NCBI RefSeq assembly: GCF_014154935.1
Contig: NZ_JACEHH010000043.1
Location: forward strand, 1 to 64,000
DNA: 64,000 nt
Source: Stieleria mannarensis
GTDB lineage: Bacteria > Planctomycetota > Planctomycetia > Pirellulales > Pirellulaceae
Reading direction: 5' to 3'
Below, piece by piece: positions 8,356 through 17,659 of the stretch; the stretch's first letter is position 1; each line of letters begins with the position of its first letter. The notes beneath the pieces were generated by a model. The model worked only from the letters and a program-made list of their open reading frames with translations, was not told the origin of the DNA and did no database searches. The translations under genes were made by a program, and so were the position numbers.

Positions 8356-9006
8356 TCAGGTGCGGAAGAAGGAAAGGGCGAGCAATCCGGCCAGCAGGAT
8401 GGTCAGCAGCCACGGCCAGACGAGTCGTGCCCGCGTCCAGTGGGGAACCGCAGGGACAAGGTTGCGTTCGCATTCTTGGCCTGCGGTGGCGTCGTTCCAG
8501 CGTTGTCGCGCCTGGGAGACCGCGTTTCCGTATTCGGCGGCCCAGGACGGCAAGTCGGTCGCCAATCCGTATTTGTCGATCAGCATCCGGTTCAACTTGG
8601 GATCGCGATACAGACCTCGAAAGCCCAGCATCACGCAAACATAAATCAGTTGCAGTGCGTCATCGGACCCGGAATTCAGTGCCGTCGTCGCGTTGACGTA
8701 ATACAAGTCGTTGCAGCGTCTGGAATTGAACAGCGTCCACTCCAGCACGTTGTCGCGCCACCAGTGTTGGCCGGGCCAGATGTGGGCATCGACCAGCATC
8801 TCGTCGATCCACGTGACCAACGCGTACTTTGCCAGGTCCCAATCGTCGGTGTGTCCGGCAAGCCGGCTATCGGCCTGTTGCAATAACCCCTCGAGCGTCC
8901 GTTTCTCCTCCGCCGGAGCGATCTCCGCTCCCGCATCGATTCGCTCCATCAGAGAAAACGCGTGGATCAGAATCGGATCGATGGCGTCGGCAAATCTGGG
9001 CGTCAT
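8356..9006 (-). CDS. tssL: T6SS membrane-complex protein TssL (DotU family)
   Basis: TssL joins TssM in the inner-membrane complex and contacts TssK. The 216 residues show the DotU pattern: an N-terminal helical cytosolic domain with YALVTWIDEMLVDAHIWPG followed by WRDNVLEWTLFN, then VCVMLGFRGLYRDP (the family's FRG-Y segment), and a single C-terminal membrane helix (LVWPWLLTILLAGLLALSFF). No peptidoglycan-binding OmpA extension is present, so it is the short form. It starts three bases after the tssK stop and lies 36 bases before tssM, so the three genes form one operon read leftwards. Confidence 0.88.
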   Translation of the reverse strand: MTPRFADAIDPILIHAFSLMERIDAGAEIAPAEEKRTLEGLLQQADSRLAGHTDDWDLAKYALVTWIDEMLVDAHIWPGQHWWRDNVLEWTLFNSRRCNDLYYVNATTALNSGSDDALQLIYVCVMLGFRGLYRDPKLNRMLIDKYGLATDLPSWAAEYGNAVSQARQRWNDATAGQECERNLVPAVPHWTRARLVWPWLLTILLAGLLALSFFRT

Positions 9007-9009
9007 GAC

Positions 9010-10440
9010 TTAGGTGCGGATGGCGAAAAGGGCGAATCGAAGTCGGGCGCGATTGCCGTCCGGGGTCACGACATCCAAATGCCTGGCGCCGGTCAGTTCG
9101 TCATAGTTCCGCACCCGCATCGCAACGGTTTGCGTGCGGCGAATCTCGGGCCATGCCGGCGATTCGTACTCATCCTGCGAAACCTTGTAATAGGTCCAGT
9201 ACTGACGCGAGGGCAGGTCGGGGATCGTCGTCGACACGATCTCGCGGCCCAGCCCGTTCTGGCGGACGTGGAAAAAGTTCTCGACCTGATCGGCGCTGGC
9301 GAACACCCAATACCATTCCGGTGATCGCTCCAACAGCTCGCGTAAATTCGACTCGCTCGCCCCGCCACGTTCGACGCCCAAGTACCATTCCCAGTCCGGG
9401 TCGAACCATTCGGGACCCAACCGAGCCTGCATCATCGAGCCGTGGCCTTCGAAGTTGGCGCGCAAGTATTCGTCGAACTGGGTGGCGTACAGGATGCCCA
9501 AGATCTTTTCGCGGATGTCGGCGAAGATGAATCCCAGGTTGTCGTGGTCGTACGGTTCGACTTCGATGGCACGGCGTTCGGGGCCGAAGATTGACAACCG
9601 GCCCAGGATGCGAGCCAATTCCATGTAGGCGTCGAAGGGGTGCACGCCCAGGGCGGGCCCCATCACGTCCAAGGTGCTGTAGGCTTCGTTCAAACGGTCC
9701 AGCATCGAGACGCGGCCGGAATCGGCCGGTTCCAGACTGTGGCGACCGACACTCAGCTGACGCACCGGTTCGCTGAGCGTGTCCATGTGTCCGCTCAGCA
9801 CATCACGGATCCCTTGGATGTAATGTCGACGCAGGTAATGCCAGGAGTGGGTCGACAGGATCGGCGGGATGTAGTTTTCGTCGATCACCGGTTGGGATTC
9901 GCGTTCGCCGGCGCTGCGGACGCGGGCGATCGGCAGCACTTCGTAACCGGCCGTGTCGCTGCCCACGATCAGTTTCATGTTCAGCCGGCGGAATTCGATC
10001 GGTTGGCCGCTGTCTTGCCCATTTTCGTCGGGAACGGTCGATTGGGTGCGTGTGAATCGGGCAACACCGTTGGTCGCATCAGCCGTGACGTTTTCACCAC
10101 CCAGGTTCAATTTGGGCACGCCGATGTAAATCATCAGTGACGATTCCGACTCGGTGGCCGGCTGGGCATCGAATGCCGCCTTCAGATCGACCTCAAGTTC
10201 CTGGCCGGCATCCAGGCGAATCAGTGTGCCATCGCGCAGGCGGGCGTCGAGTTCTTCGACGCGAAAATGCCCGCTCGCCAAGGCGTCTTGATTGTATTGG
10301 AATGCGTGCAGACCATATCCATAGGGATGATCCCAGCTTTCGGATGTGTGCGACAGTTCCAACCAATGTCGATCGGCTGCCTGGAGATGGTGGGGTCGTA
10401 CGAACAGCCCCTGGTACCAATGCACGCGTGGATTTTTCAT
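9010..10440 (-). CDS. tssK: T6SS baseplate adaptor TssK
   Basis: TssK links the baseplate wedges to the TssL/TssM membrane complex. The 476-residue protein starts with VHWYQGLFVRPHHLQ, the family signature (W-x-E-G-L-F-L-x-P-Q-H-F-Q), and has the usual length (about 440-450) plus a small excess. Later conserved features include the long central helical region around LNEAYSTLDVMGPALGVHPFDAYMELARILG. It is the first gene of the leftward tssK-L-M operon, whose start is separated by about 460 bases from the rightward operon. The ATG at 10440 fits the N-terminal signature exactly. Confidence 0.9.
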   Translation of the reverse strand: MKNPRVHWYQGLFVRPHHLQAADRHWLELSHTSESWDHPYGYGLHAFQYNQDALASGHFRVEELDARLRDGTLIRLDAGQELEVDLKAAFDAQPATESESSLMIYIGVPKLNLGGENVTADATNGVARFTRTQSTVPDENGQDSGQPIEFRRLNMKLIVGSDTAGYEVLPIARVRSAGERESQPVIDENYIPPILSTHSWHYLRRHYIQGIRDVLSGHMDTLSEPVRQLSVGRHSLEPADSGRVSMLDRLNEAYSTLDVMGPALGVHPFDAYMELARILGRLSIFGPERRAIEVEPYDHDNLGFIFADIREKILGILYATQFDEYLRANFEGHGSMMQARLGPEWFDPDWEWYLGVERGGASESNLRELLERSPEWYWVFASADQVENFFHVRQNGLGREIVSTTIPDLPSRQYWTYYKVSQDEYESPAWPEIRRTQTVAMRVRNYDELTGARHLDVVTPDGNRARLRFALFAIRT

Positions 10441-10903
10441 ACGCCGGTCAGGCCTCGGTTAATCATCAAGTCGACTCTTTGCTGTCTTTTTCTCGCGGCC
10501 CGCTCATTATGCGCCTCTGCCGGCGGATCTCCTACAGCAGTCATCGTCATGTCCATCCGGCAAAATCACCCGGAATTCCGCAGCCGACGTTCATTGCATG
10601 GGGCGTGAAACTGAAGCGGCCCGCCCTCGGAGCCTGTTTACAGGCTTCCAACCGGGCCGTCATCGGCATCCGCCTTGCTGAAGATCCGTTCCCACCGGCC
10701 AATCCGGCAGGAAATGAAACGGTCGGACGCGAATAACCGACAAATCTTACCCAATTCTCATGACCGTAAGGATCTGATCGGCCGATAAATCGACAGAGAC
10801 CCGCGAGGGGCGATCAATCACGTCGGCCGATTGCACCGCCCGGCTGGCCGCTCGGGTGCATTGATTCTGGTTCTCGTATCCCCCAGAGACTTTAACGATT
10901 TCA
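10441..10903. promoter_or_regulatory. Divergent intergenic region of the T6SS operons
   Basis: 463 bases between the divergently read tssK operon and the outer-membrane protein gene. It must contain the promoters of one or both T6SS operons. I see no gene and no clear -35/-10 pair or operator palindrome. Confidence 0.4.
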
Positions 10904-12340
10904 GTGACGAATCTTCGGCATGTCACATTGCGTCCCCTGATTGGGATACTGTTCGGGTGCGCCGTCGGCGCGCTCGGTGCGGTGTCGGCTCAGGATCCGC
11001 CGGTGCCGATGAATCAACCAATGACGCCCGCCGACGCCGCGTTTTCGTGGACCATTGACGATCCGAAACCGGTCGAAGGCCTGTTGCTGCCCGGCGGCGT
11101 TGCCGTGGCTGAAGTGCAGGCGCGCGGTAACGCCGATGTGAATGCGGCGACCGCATCGCAACCGAGTGACGTTCCCGATGCCGGGCGGCCACGGATTCTG
11201 TTTCAACCGGCCGTCCCGACCTGGGACCCGGCGGCGGGCACGATTCTGAAACCGACCGTGCATCTGGCGGATGATCCCGCGGCGGAGATTTTGCCGACAC
11301 CGGCGCCCGCGTTTTCAGAACAGATTCCGGCGGCGATTCCTACCGAAGGCGACCGCATCCCGATTGTCCAAGACCTTCAGCCCGATCGTGTGTGGGTGCC
11401 CGAGGGTGCAAGTCAACGCTTCGAAGCATTTCGCAATCGTCGTCGAAAGCCACTGGCCAATCTGTTTGACAATGCCGTTCGCGCGATCCGCAGCCAACGG
11501 GGCCGGGACTACGGCGTCGGTGTCGAGCGATTGCCGTTCGCGTTGTTCGAGATCGACGCCTCACAGCCGTCGAACAACTTTCGTCTGCGATTCGAATCGG
11601 CAAGCGACTGGGAATTCGCCGATCGCGTGGAATACTTCTGGTCCAAGATCGGTGGCAAGGGGCCCGAGTTCGCCAATCCATTGACCTTCGAGCCGTCGGT
11701 CGACTACCAGGACATCCGTTTGTCGTTCGAAGTCGGCGGGAAGAAGTTTTCGGCGACGACTGAGCTGCCGCTGCGATTCATCGACCCCACCATTCTGAGC
11801 AATACAGGGGGAATGGGGGACATGGTGATCACGACCAAGACGGTGATGATCGACGGTGATTCGTTGCAGCTGACACAGGTCTTGCGGAATCAGTTGCCCA
11901 CCGGATCGGCCAAACGCGGACTCGGCAACGGCCACGTGTCGATGGAGCCGGGGTTCGTTGCACGCTACAAGTGGAGTGAGCGAACGCTGATCCACAACGA
12001 GTTAAAGCTTTGGTTTCCGATCGGCGGCCAGCCGGGATTCTCGGGCCCGGTGTTGAGATACGGGATGGGGTTTGCGAACGTTCTGTATGACAGTGACACG
12101 TTCGCCATTCTTCCGACCTTCGAGATCGTCGGCTGGTCGATCCTGACTGGACAGAAATCGGTCGGGGCGGTCAACCCTCAAAGTATCGACGGAGAGAACA
12201 TCATCAACCTATACCCAGGCGTGCGATTTGTGAGTGACAAGCGGCGGCTATTCGAGTTGGGGATCAGCGGCGGGGCCAGCGTGACCGAGCGGCATTGGTA
12301 TCGCAGTGTGTTGCGATTGGATCTGCGTTGGACGTTCTAG
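10904..12340 (+). CDS. Probable outer-membrane beta-barrel protein in the T6SS cluster
   Basis: 478 residues from a GTG. A signal peptide (about residues 1-30: hydrophobic GILFGCAVGALGAVSAQ) is followed by ~150 residues of Pro/Ala-rich sequence. The C-terminal ~290 residues have alternating strands typical of a transporter-like or phenol-degradation-type beta-barrel (FRLRFESASDWEFADRVEYF, VSMEPGFVARYKWSERTLIH, GVRFVSDKRRLFELGISGG) and end in LRLDLRWTF, with the terminal aromatic residue seen in outer-membrane proteins. Its position at the head of the rightward T6SS run, upstream of tssA, suggests but does not prove a role in the apparatus. No TssJ is recognisable nearby. A passenger gene is equally possible. 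Confidence 0.55.
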   Translation: MTNLRHVTLRPLIGILFGCAVGALGAVSAQDPPVPMNQPMTPADAAFSWTIDDPKPVEGLLLPGGVAVAEVQARGNADVNAATASQPSDVPDAGRPRILFQPAVPTWDPAAGTILKPTVHLADDPAAEILPTPAPAFSEQIPAAIPTEGDRIPIVQDLQPDRVWVPEGASQRFEAFRNRRRKPLANLFDNAVRAIRSQRGRDYGVGVERLPFALFEIDASQPSNNFRLRFESASDWEFADRVEYFWSKIGGKGPEFANPLTFEPSVDYQDIRLSFEVGGKKFSATTELPLRFIDPTILSNTGGMGDMVITTKTVMIDGDSLQLTQVLRNQLPTGSAKRGLGNGHVSMEPGFVARYKWSERTLIHNELKLWFPIGGQPGFSGPVLRYGMGFANVLYDSDTFAILPTFEIVGWSILTGQKSVGAVNPQSIDGENIINLYPGVRFVSDKRRLFELGISGGASVTERHWYRSVLRLDLRWTF

Positions 12341-12685
12341 CCGATGGCATCAGCTCGCCGAATTAAGAGCTTCAAGAGATGCGTGGCGCCGGGACAACCC
12401 TCACGCGACAAATTTTTTCCACCCGCCGCACATTGACGACTGTAGGAATTGTATCTTGAACGGTATCACCGGTGTTTTCCGTCCATCCGACCGTGGTGGG
12501 GCAAATCGTGACTGCCAAAATTCCTTGTCGACGACGACATCGCTATCGATGTTCTAGGGTTCCCAAGACCAACGTTCAACGCTTTTTGCGATTGACCCTC
12601 TCTCGCGACGTGGCGGCGTCGTTCGGCACCATCTCTGGTGCGTTTTCGTTCCATCTCATTCGCTTTCCGGAAACTTAATACGCTG
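12341..12685. other. Noncoding stretch before tssA
   Basis: 345 bases between the beta-barrel gene and tssA. I see no gene, no strong hairpin and no repeat. The tssA frame is open back to 12638, but its first residues there do not resemble TssA. Confidence 0.4.
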
Positions 12686-13873
12686 ATGGATCTATCGGAT
12701 CACGAAACACTGCTGGCGCCGATTTCCGATGACGAACCCTGCGGTCCGGACTTGGAGTACGATGCGGAGTTCGGAGAGATGGAGCGGGCTGCGCAGAGCA
12801 GCGAAGAGCAGCAGTTCGGTGACACGATCGTCGAGGCGGAACCGCCCGATTGGAAAGATGTCAAGAAGCGTGCCGAAGCGCTGTTGTCGCGCACCAAAGA
12901 CATGCGCGTGGTCGCCTACTTGGCCCGCGCCACGCTGAATCAAGACGGTGTGATCGGTTTTTCGCAGGCAGTGCATTTGCTGCGAAGTTATCTGGAGACG
13001 TTTTGGGACACGGTTCACCCCGAACTTGATCACGAGGACAACGACGATCCGACCTATCGCATGAACACATTGATCACGTTCTGCGACGAACAGGGGATCA
13101 TGAAGGAGTTGCGTGACGCGCCTCTGGTCGCCTCGCGCACCGTGGGACGATTCTCACTCCGCGACGTCGAACACGCTCGCGAAGCCGCCGAAAACCCGAC
13201 CGAAGAGGACGAGGCCGGTGAGGCGGGTTCCAAGGGGCCGACGCTGGCCGTGATCGAAGCCGCGTTTAGCGACACCGACATCGAAACGATTCAGGCGACC
13301 GAGGAGGCACTGCGATCGGCGGCCGAGGATATCGACGCGATCGAAAAGTTTGTCACGCAACAGGTTGGCGTCACCTTTGCCGTCAGTCTGGCACCGCCAC
13401 GGTTGTTGCTCGAAGAGATGGACAAGTTTGTCGTCTCGCAACTCGAGCGGCGCGGTGTCTATGCCGACCAAGCGGAAGCCGAAACCGCAGACGAATCCGG
13501 TTGGGGCGATTCCAGTTGGGATGACAGCGGCGGCGGCGATACCGACTCATCGGGCGATGCCGCGGCGGCCCCCCCCCCAGCGGCGCAGGGCTATCGTGTC
13601 AACGGCAAGATCACATCACGCAAAGAAGCGATCAAGGCGCTCGACGACGTGTGCGATTTCTATGAAGAAAACGAACCGTCCAGCCCCTTGCCCCTGCTGA
13701 TCCGCCGCGCCCAACGACTCGCCTCGAAAAGCTTCCTGGACATCCTCCGCGATTTGGCGCCCGACGCCGTCTCGCAGGCCGAAGCCTTGGGGGGAAGCTC
13801 GGACAGTTCCGATTCCTCCTCTTCCAGCAGCGATTCCGACGAGTCGGCTGCCGACGATTCATCAACCTGGTGA
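12686..13873 (+). CDS. tssA: T6SS cap/baseplate protein TssA
   Basis: TssA primes assembly of the tail tube and sheath at the baseplate or caps its growth. About 395 residues. The N-terminal ImpA domain is evident in LLAPISDDEPCGPDLEYD, PPDWKDVKKRAEALLSRTKD and MRVVAYLARATLNQDGVIGF, followed by LLRSYLETFWDTVHPELD. The C-terminal third contains an acidic, Gly/Ser-rich linker and a helical domain (ITSRKEAIKALDDVCDFYEENEP, matching the family's C-terminal repeat with PLLIRRAQRL), then a Ser/Asp tail. Start: ATG 12686, since the 16 upstream codons from 12638 do not look like protein. First gene of the sheath operon; tssB follows after 59 bases. Confidence 0.9.
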   Translation: MDLSDHETLLAPISDDEPCGPDLEYDAEFGEMERAAQSSEEQQFGDTIVEAEPPDWKDVKKRAEALLSRTKDMRVVAYLARATLNQDGVIGFSQAVHLLRSYLETFWDTVHPELDHEDNDDPTYRMNTLITFCDEQGIMKELRDAPLVASRTVGRFSLRDVEHAREAAENPTEEDEAGEAGSKGPTLAVIEAAFSDTDIETIQATEEALRSAAEDIDAIEKFVTQQVGVTFAVSLAPPRLLLEEMDKFVVSQLERRGVYADQAEAETADESGWGDSSWDDSGGGDTDSSGDAAAAPPPAAQGYRVNGKITSRKEAIKALDDVCDFYEENEPSSPLPLLIRRAQRLASKSFLDILRDLAPDAVSQAEALGGSSDSSDSSSSSSDSDESAADDSSTW

Positions 13874-13932
13874 CCTCACAATTCCTACCGCGGCGGGAAG
13901 TGCTCGCCCGAATTCTTACACAGGAGTAACAG

Positions 13933-14463
13933 ATGGCTAAAGCTAGCGCTCAGAAATTTATCGCGAGGAATCGAGCTCCTCGCGTGCAAATCGAATACGA
14001 CGTGGAAGTCTACGGTGCCGAAAAGAAGGTTCAGCTTCCCTTCGTGATGGGCGTGCTGGCCGACCTTTCGGGGAAGCCCGAAGAGCCGCTCGCTCCGGTG
14101 GCCGATCGCAAGGCACTCGAGATCGATGTGGATAACTTCGACGAGCGAATGAAGTCGATGAAACCGCGCGTCGCCTTTCAGGTGCCCAACACGTTGACCG
14201 GTGAAGGCAACATGGCCGTCGACCTGACGTTCGAAAGCATGGACGACTTTTCCCCCGCGGCGATCGCTCGCAAAGTCGACTCGCTGAGCAAGTTGCTGCA
14301 GGCCCGCGAGCAACTCTCCAACCTGCTGACCTACATGGACGGCAAGGACGGTGCCGAAGCCCTGCTGGCCAAAGCGCTCAAAGATCCCGCACTGCTGCAA
14401 TCGCTTTCGGCCGCCCCGAAAGCCGACGGCGGCGACGAAGAAACACCCGCAAACGAGGAGTAA
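13933..14463 (+). CDS. tssB: T6SS sheath small subunit TssB (VipA)
   Basis: TssB pairs with TssC to build the contractile sheath. 176 residues, the normal length. It contains the family segment RVQIEYDVEVYGAEKKVQLPFVMGVLADLSG, then the conserved RKALEIDVDNFDERMKSMKPRVAF and the C-terminal helical LSNLLTYMDGKDGAE. A good ribosome-binding site (AGGAG) lies seven bases before the ATG. tssC begins seven bases after the stop, so the two subunits are co-translated, as expected for a heterodimer. Confidence 0.95.
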   Translation: MAKASAQKFIARNRAPRVQIEYDVEVYGAEKKVQLPFVMGVLADLSGKPEEPLAPVADRKALEIDVDNFDERMKSMKPRVAFQVPNTLTGEGNMAVDLTFESMDDFSPAAIARKVDSLSKLLQAREQLSNLLTYMDGKDGAEALLAKALKDPALLQSLSAAPKADGGDEETPANEE

Positions 14464-14469
14464 ATCACA

Positions 14470-15969
14470 ATGAGTACTGACGAAGCCGCATCCGGACAGC
14501 AGGCCGAGGGCGCGACCCTCGAAATGAGTGAGTTCTCTTCGCTGTTGCAGAAGGAATTCCGCCCCAAATCCGATCAAGCCAAAGAGGCGGTGGAAACCGC
14601 CGTCAAAACGCTCGCCGAACAAGCCCTCTCGCAAACCGCGCTGATCTCCGATGACGTGCTGGCCTCGGTCGAAGCGATCATCGCCCAGATCGACTCCAAA
14701 CTCAGCGAGCAGATCAATCTGATTCTGCACAACCAAGACTTCCAAAAATTGGAAGGCGCGTGGCGGGGGCTGCATCACCTGGTCAACAACACCGAGACCG
14801 ACGAGCTGTTGAAGATCCGGGTGATGAACATTTCCAAAAAAGAGCTGCACAAGACGCTCAAGAAATTCAAAGGCACCGCCTGGGACCAAAGCCCGATCTT
14901 CAAAAAGATGTACGAAGAGGAGTACGGTCAATTCGGCGGCGAGCCCTATGGTTGCCTGGTCGGCGATTACCACTTCGACCACAGCCCGCCGGACGTGGAA
15001 CTGCTCGGCGAAATCGCACAGGTCTCGGCCGCCTGTCACGCCCCCTTCATCGCCGGAGTCGATCCGACCGTGATGCAAATGGACAGCTGGCAAGAGCTGA
15101 CCAACCCGCGTGATTTGACCAAGATCTTTCAAACGCCCGAATATGCGGCGTGGCGATCGTTGCGTGAATCAGAGGACTCCAAGTACATCGGTTTGGCGAT
15201 GCCGCGTTTCTTGTCGCGACTGCCCTACGGCGCCGCGTCGGATCCGGTCGACGAGTTCGCCTTTGAAGAAGATACCGATGCGGCCAACAGCGAGAACTAT
15301 TGCTGGGCCAATGCCGCCTACGCGATGGCGACCAACATCACCCGGTCGTTCAAGATGTACGGCTGGTGCTCGCGGATCCGTGGCATCGAATCTGGCGGTG
15401 CCGTCGAAGGGTTGCCCTGCCACACCTTCCCGACCGACGACGGCGGCGTGGACATGAAATGCCCGACGGAAATCGCGATCAGCGACCGTCGTGAAGCGGA
15501 GCTGGCCAAGAATGGTTTCATGCCATTGATCCACAAAAAGAACTCCGACTTTGCCGCCTTCATCGGCGCCCAATCGTTGCATCAGCCGGCTGAATATGAC
15601 GATCCCGATGCGACCGCCAACGCCAACTTGGGTGCACGTCTGCCCTACCTGTTCGCGACCTGCCGTTTCGCCCACTACCTGAAGTGCATCGTGCGTGACA
15701 AGGTCGGCAGCTTTAAAGAACGAAAGGACATGCAGATCTGGTTGCAAGACTGGATCAACCAATACGTCGATGGCAGTCCGGGCACATCGGACGAGGAAAC
15801 CAAAGCTCGCAAGCCGTTGGCGGCCGCCGAAGTCGTGGTCGAAGAGGTCGAAGGCAATCCCGGTTACTACACCTCCAAATTCTTCTTGCGTCCGCATTAC
15901 CAACTGGAAGGCCTGTCGGTATCCTTGCGGCTCGTCTCGAAATTACCATCAGGCAAAGGAGGGGGCTGA
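14470..15969 (+). CDS. tssC: T6SS sheath large subunit TssC (VipB)
   Basis: 499 residues, the usual size for TssC. Recognisable features are ILHNQDFQKLEGAWRGLHHLV, the coupling segment LGEIAQVSAACHAPFIAGVDP, FLSRLPYG, the region KMYGWCSRIRGIESGGAVEGLPCH and EIAISDRREAELAKNGFMPL, and a C-terminal PHYQLEGLSVSLRLVSKLP. The last is the strand used for sheath interlocking in this family. It lies seven bases downstream of tssB and 100 bases upstream of hcp. A second TssC-like protein is encoded at 26289-27839, fused to a TssB-like segment. Confidence 0.95.
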   Translation: MSTDEAASGQQAEGATLEMSEFSSLLQKEFRPKSDQAKEAVETAVKTLAEQALSQTALISDDVLASVEAIIAQIDSKLSEQINLILHNQDFQKLEGAWRGLHHLVNNTETDELLKIRVMNISKKELHKTLKKFKGTAWDQSPIFKKMYEEEYGQFGGEPYGCLVGDYHFDHSPPDVELLGEIAQVSAACHAPFIAGVDPTVMQMDSWQELTNPRDLTKIFQTPEYAAWRSLRESEDSKYIGLAMPRFLSRLPYGAASDPVDEFAFEEDTDAANSENYCWANAAYAMATNITRSFKMYGWCSRIRGIESGGAVEGLPCHTFPTDDGGVDMKCPTEIAISDRREAELAKNGFMPLIHKKNSDFAAFIGAQSLHQPAEYDDPDATANANLGARLPYLFATCRFAHYLKCIVRDKVGSFKERKDMQIWLQDWINQYVDGSPGTSDEETKARKPLAAAEVVVEEVEGNPGYYTSKFFLRPHYQLEGLSVSLRLVSKLPSGKGGG

Positions 15970-16069
15970 TAGAGGACCGCGCGATAGGTAGGTTATGCAT
16001 GATCGCGAGGCACGCGGCCTCGCGATCTTATGAAAATACATTGGCACTCGACTGCAAAAGGAAACTACG

Positions 16070-16561
16070 ATGGCTGTTGACATGTTTTTGGACATTGAAG
16101 GTGAGATCAAAGGAGAATCTCAGGACGACAAACACAAGGACGAGATTGATGTTCTCGCCTGGAGCTGGGGGATGTCCCAATCCGGTTCGTTCCACGTCGG
16201 TGGTGGCGGCGGTGCCGGCAAAGCAAACTTCCAGGATATCAGTGTCACAAAATGGATCGACGCCGCGTCTCCCATCTTGATGCTCTACTGTGCAAACGGA
16301 GATCACTTCAACAAAGCCACGCTGACCGTTCGCAAGGCCGGTAAAAAGCCGTTGGAGTACATGATCGTTGAAATGAAAAAGGTGCTCGTCACTTCCGTCA
16401 GCACCGGCGGTTCGGGCGGCGAAGATCGACTGACCGAAAACATTTCGCTGAACTTTGCCGAAGTCGAAGTGAAGTACAAAGAGCAGAAAGCCGATGGCTC
16501 CGGTGGACCCGTCAAAGGGTTCAAGTGGAACATCCCGGTCAACAAGGGCAGCTCCAGCTGA
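16070..16561 (+). CDS. hcp: T6SS tail-tube protein Hcp (TssD)
   Basis: Hcp hexamers stack to form the tube expelled by sheath contraction. 163 residues with the family pattern MFLDIEGEIKGESQD, then IDVLAWSWGMSQ, ISVTKWIDAASPILMLYCANG (family: F/S-x-x-K-x-x-D-x-A-S-P-x-L), KPLEYMIVEMKKVLVTSVSTGG and NISLNFAEVEVKYKEQ. A Gly-rich loop (HVGGGGGAG) stands where many Hcp proteins have an extended loop. AAGGAAAC lies eight bases before the ATG. The gene sits between sheath and baseplate genes, as usual for co-expression. Confidence 0.95.
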   Translation: MAVDMFLDIEGEIKGESQDDKHKDEIDVLAWSWGMSQSGSFHVGGGGGAGKANFQDISVTKWIDAASPILMLYCANGDHFNKATLTVRKAGKKPLEYMIVEMKKVLVTSVSTGGSGGEDRLTENISLNFAEVEVKYKEQKADGSGGPVKGFKWNIPVNKGSSS

Positions 16562-16784
16562 TCGCTGCGGCCGGATCGCCAACCGATTCACCGGACAATG
16601 CCGCTCGGGGGCCAACCCCGGCGGCATTGGCCCGATGAACCGGATCGCGTCGCGTCGAACACCATGGATCGCGATCGTGATCGCTCGACCGACCATTCTC
16701 CGCCAGCAGTCATCCAACGCGTCGTCCATCGACGTCGCCGTTTCAGCTGGTCTACCCGCTCGATTCTCCCTGGACGCAATAATC

Positions 16785-17654
16785 ATGCTCGCCGAAGAGT
16801 ACCTCCGCGATGGAAAACTGGACGAGGCCTTCGCCGAGTTGAAGAAGGCGATTCAACAAGATCCCTCCGACGCAAAGTTGCGGGTCTTTCTGTTCCAAAT
16901 GCTGACCGTGCTGGGCAAATGGCAGAGCGCCCAGACGCAACTGGAAATCGCCGGCGACCTCGACCCGGGAAACCTGGCCATGGTCCAGGCCTATCGTGAA
17001 GCGATCCGCTGCGAAGCGACGCGGGCACGTGTCTTTGCCGGCGAAACATCACCGCTGATTTTTGGCCAGCCCGATCGCTGGCTTGCGCTGATGATCGAAG
17101 CGTTGAAACTGTCGGCGGCGCAAAACTACCAACAAGCCGAAGCCCTGCGCTCGGAAGCCTTTGACGAGGCACCCGCCACCTCCGGCACACTGGAAATCAC
17201 CGGCGATCACCAACACGAATTCGAATGGATCGCCGATGCCGATCCCAGAATGGGACCGGTGCTCGAAGCCCTGTTGAACGGTCAGTATTACTGGATCCCC
17301 TTTCATCGAATCGCCCAAATCGATTTCGAAGCCCCCGCCGATCTGCGTGATTTTGTCTGGACTCCGGTGCATTTCACCTGGGCCAACGGCGGGGATGCCG
17401 TCGGCATGATCCCGACGCGTTATCCCGGCTCCGAGACCGTGGAAGATTCCCAGATCCGACTTTCACGCAAGACCGATTGGCAGTCGCTCGGTGATGCGGC
17501 CGCGGAGATTTCGGTCGGGATCGGCCAGCGGATGTTGGCGACCGATGTCGATGAGTACGCGTTGCTTGACGTGCGGAAGATCCGTTTGAACGTCGAAGCG
17601 GAGGCCGGGCCGGAGGATTCCGAAGCGACCGATCAACCCGGTGGTGATCGGTAA
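16785..17654 (+). CDS. tagJ: T6SS accessory protein TagJ (ImpE family)
   Basis: ImpE/TagJ proteins bind the sheath subunit TssB in some systems. The ~289-residue product starts MLAEEYLRDGKLDEAFAELK, a tetratricopeptide-like N-terminus (residues 1-70, with DPSDAKLRVFLFQMLTVLGKW). It continues into the ImpE domain with WIADADPRMGPVLEALLNGQYYWIPFHRI and VWTPVHFTWANGGDAVGMIPTRYPG. The frame is open upstream to 16494, inside hcp, but those ~97 residues are not protein-like; the ATG at 16785 begins exactly at the domain. tssE starts six bases after the stop. Confidence 0.88.
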   Translation: MLAEEYLRDGKLDEAFAELKKAIQQDPSDAKLRVFLFQMLTVLGKWQSAQTQLEIAGDLDPGNLAMVQAYREAIRCEATRARVFAGETSPLIFGQPDRWLALMIEALKLSAAQNYQQAEALRSEAFDEAPATSGTLEITGDHQHEFEWIADADPRMGPVLEALLNGQYYWIPFHRIAQIDFEAPADLRDFVWTPVHFTWANGGDAVGMIPTRYPGSETVEDSQIRLSRKTDWQSLGDAAAEISVGIGQRMLATDVDEYALLDVRKIRLNVEAEAGPEDSEATDQPGGDR

Positions 17655-17659
17655 CCGCC

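Noticed and set aside
13885..15132. Long leftward open frame of 415 codons over tssB/tssC
   Set aside because: Antisense to two unmistakable sheath genes; composition typical of a high-G+C shadow frame.
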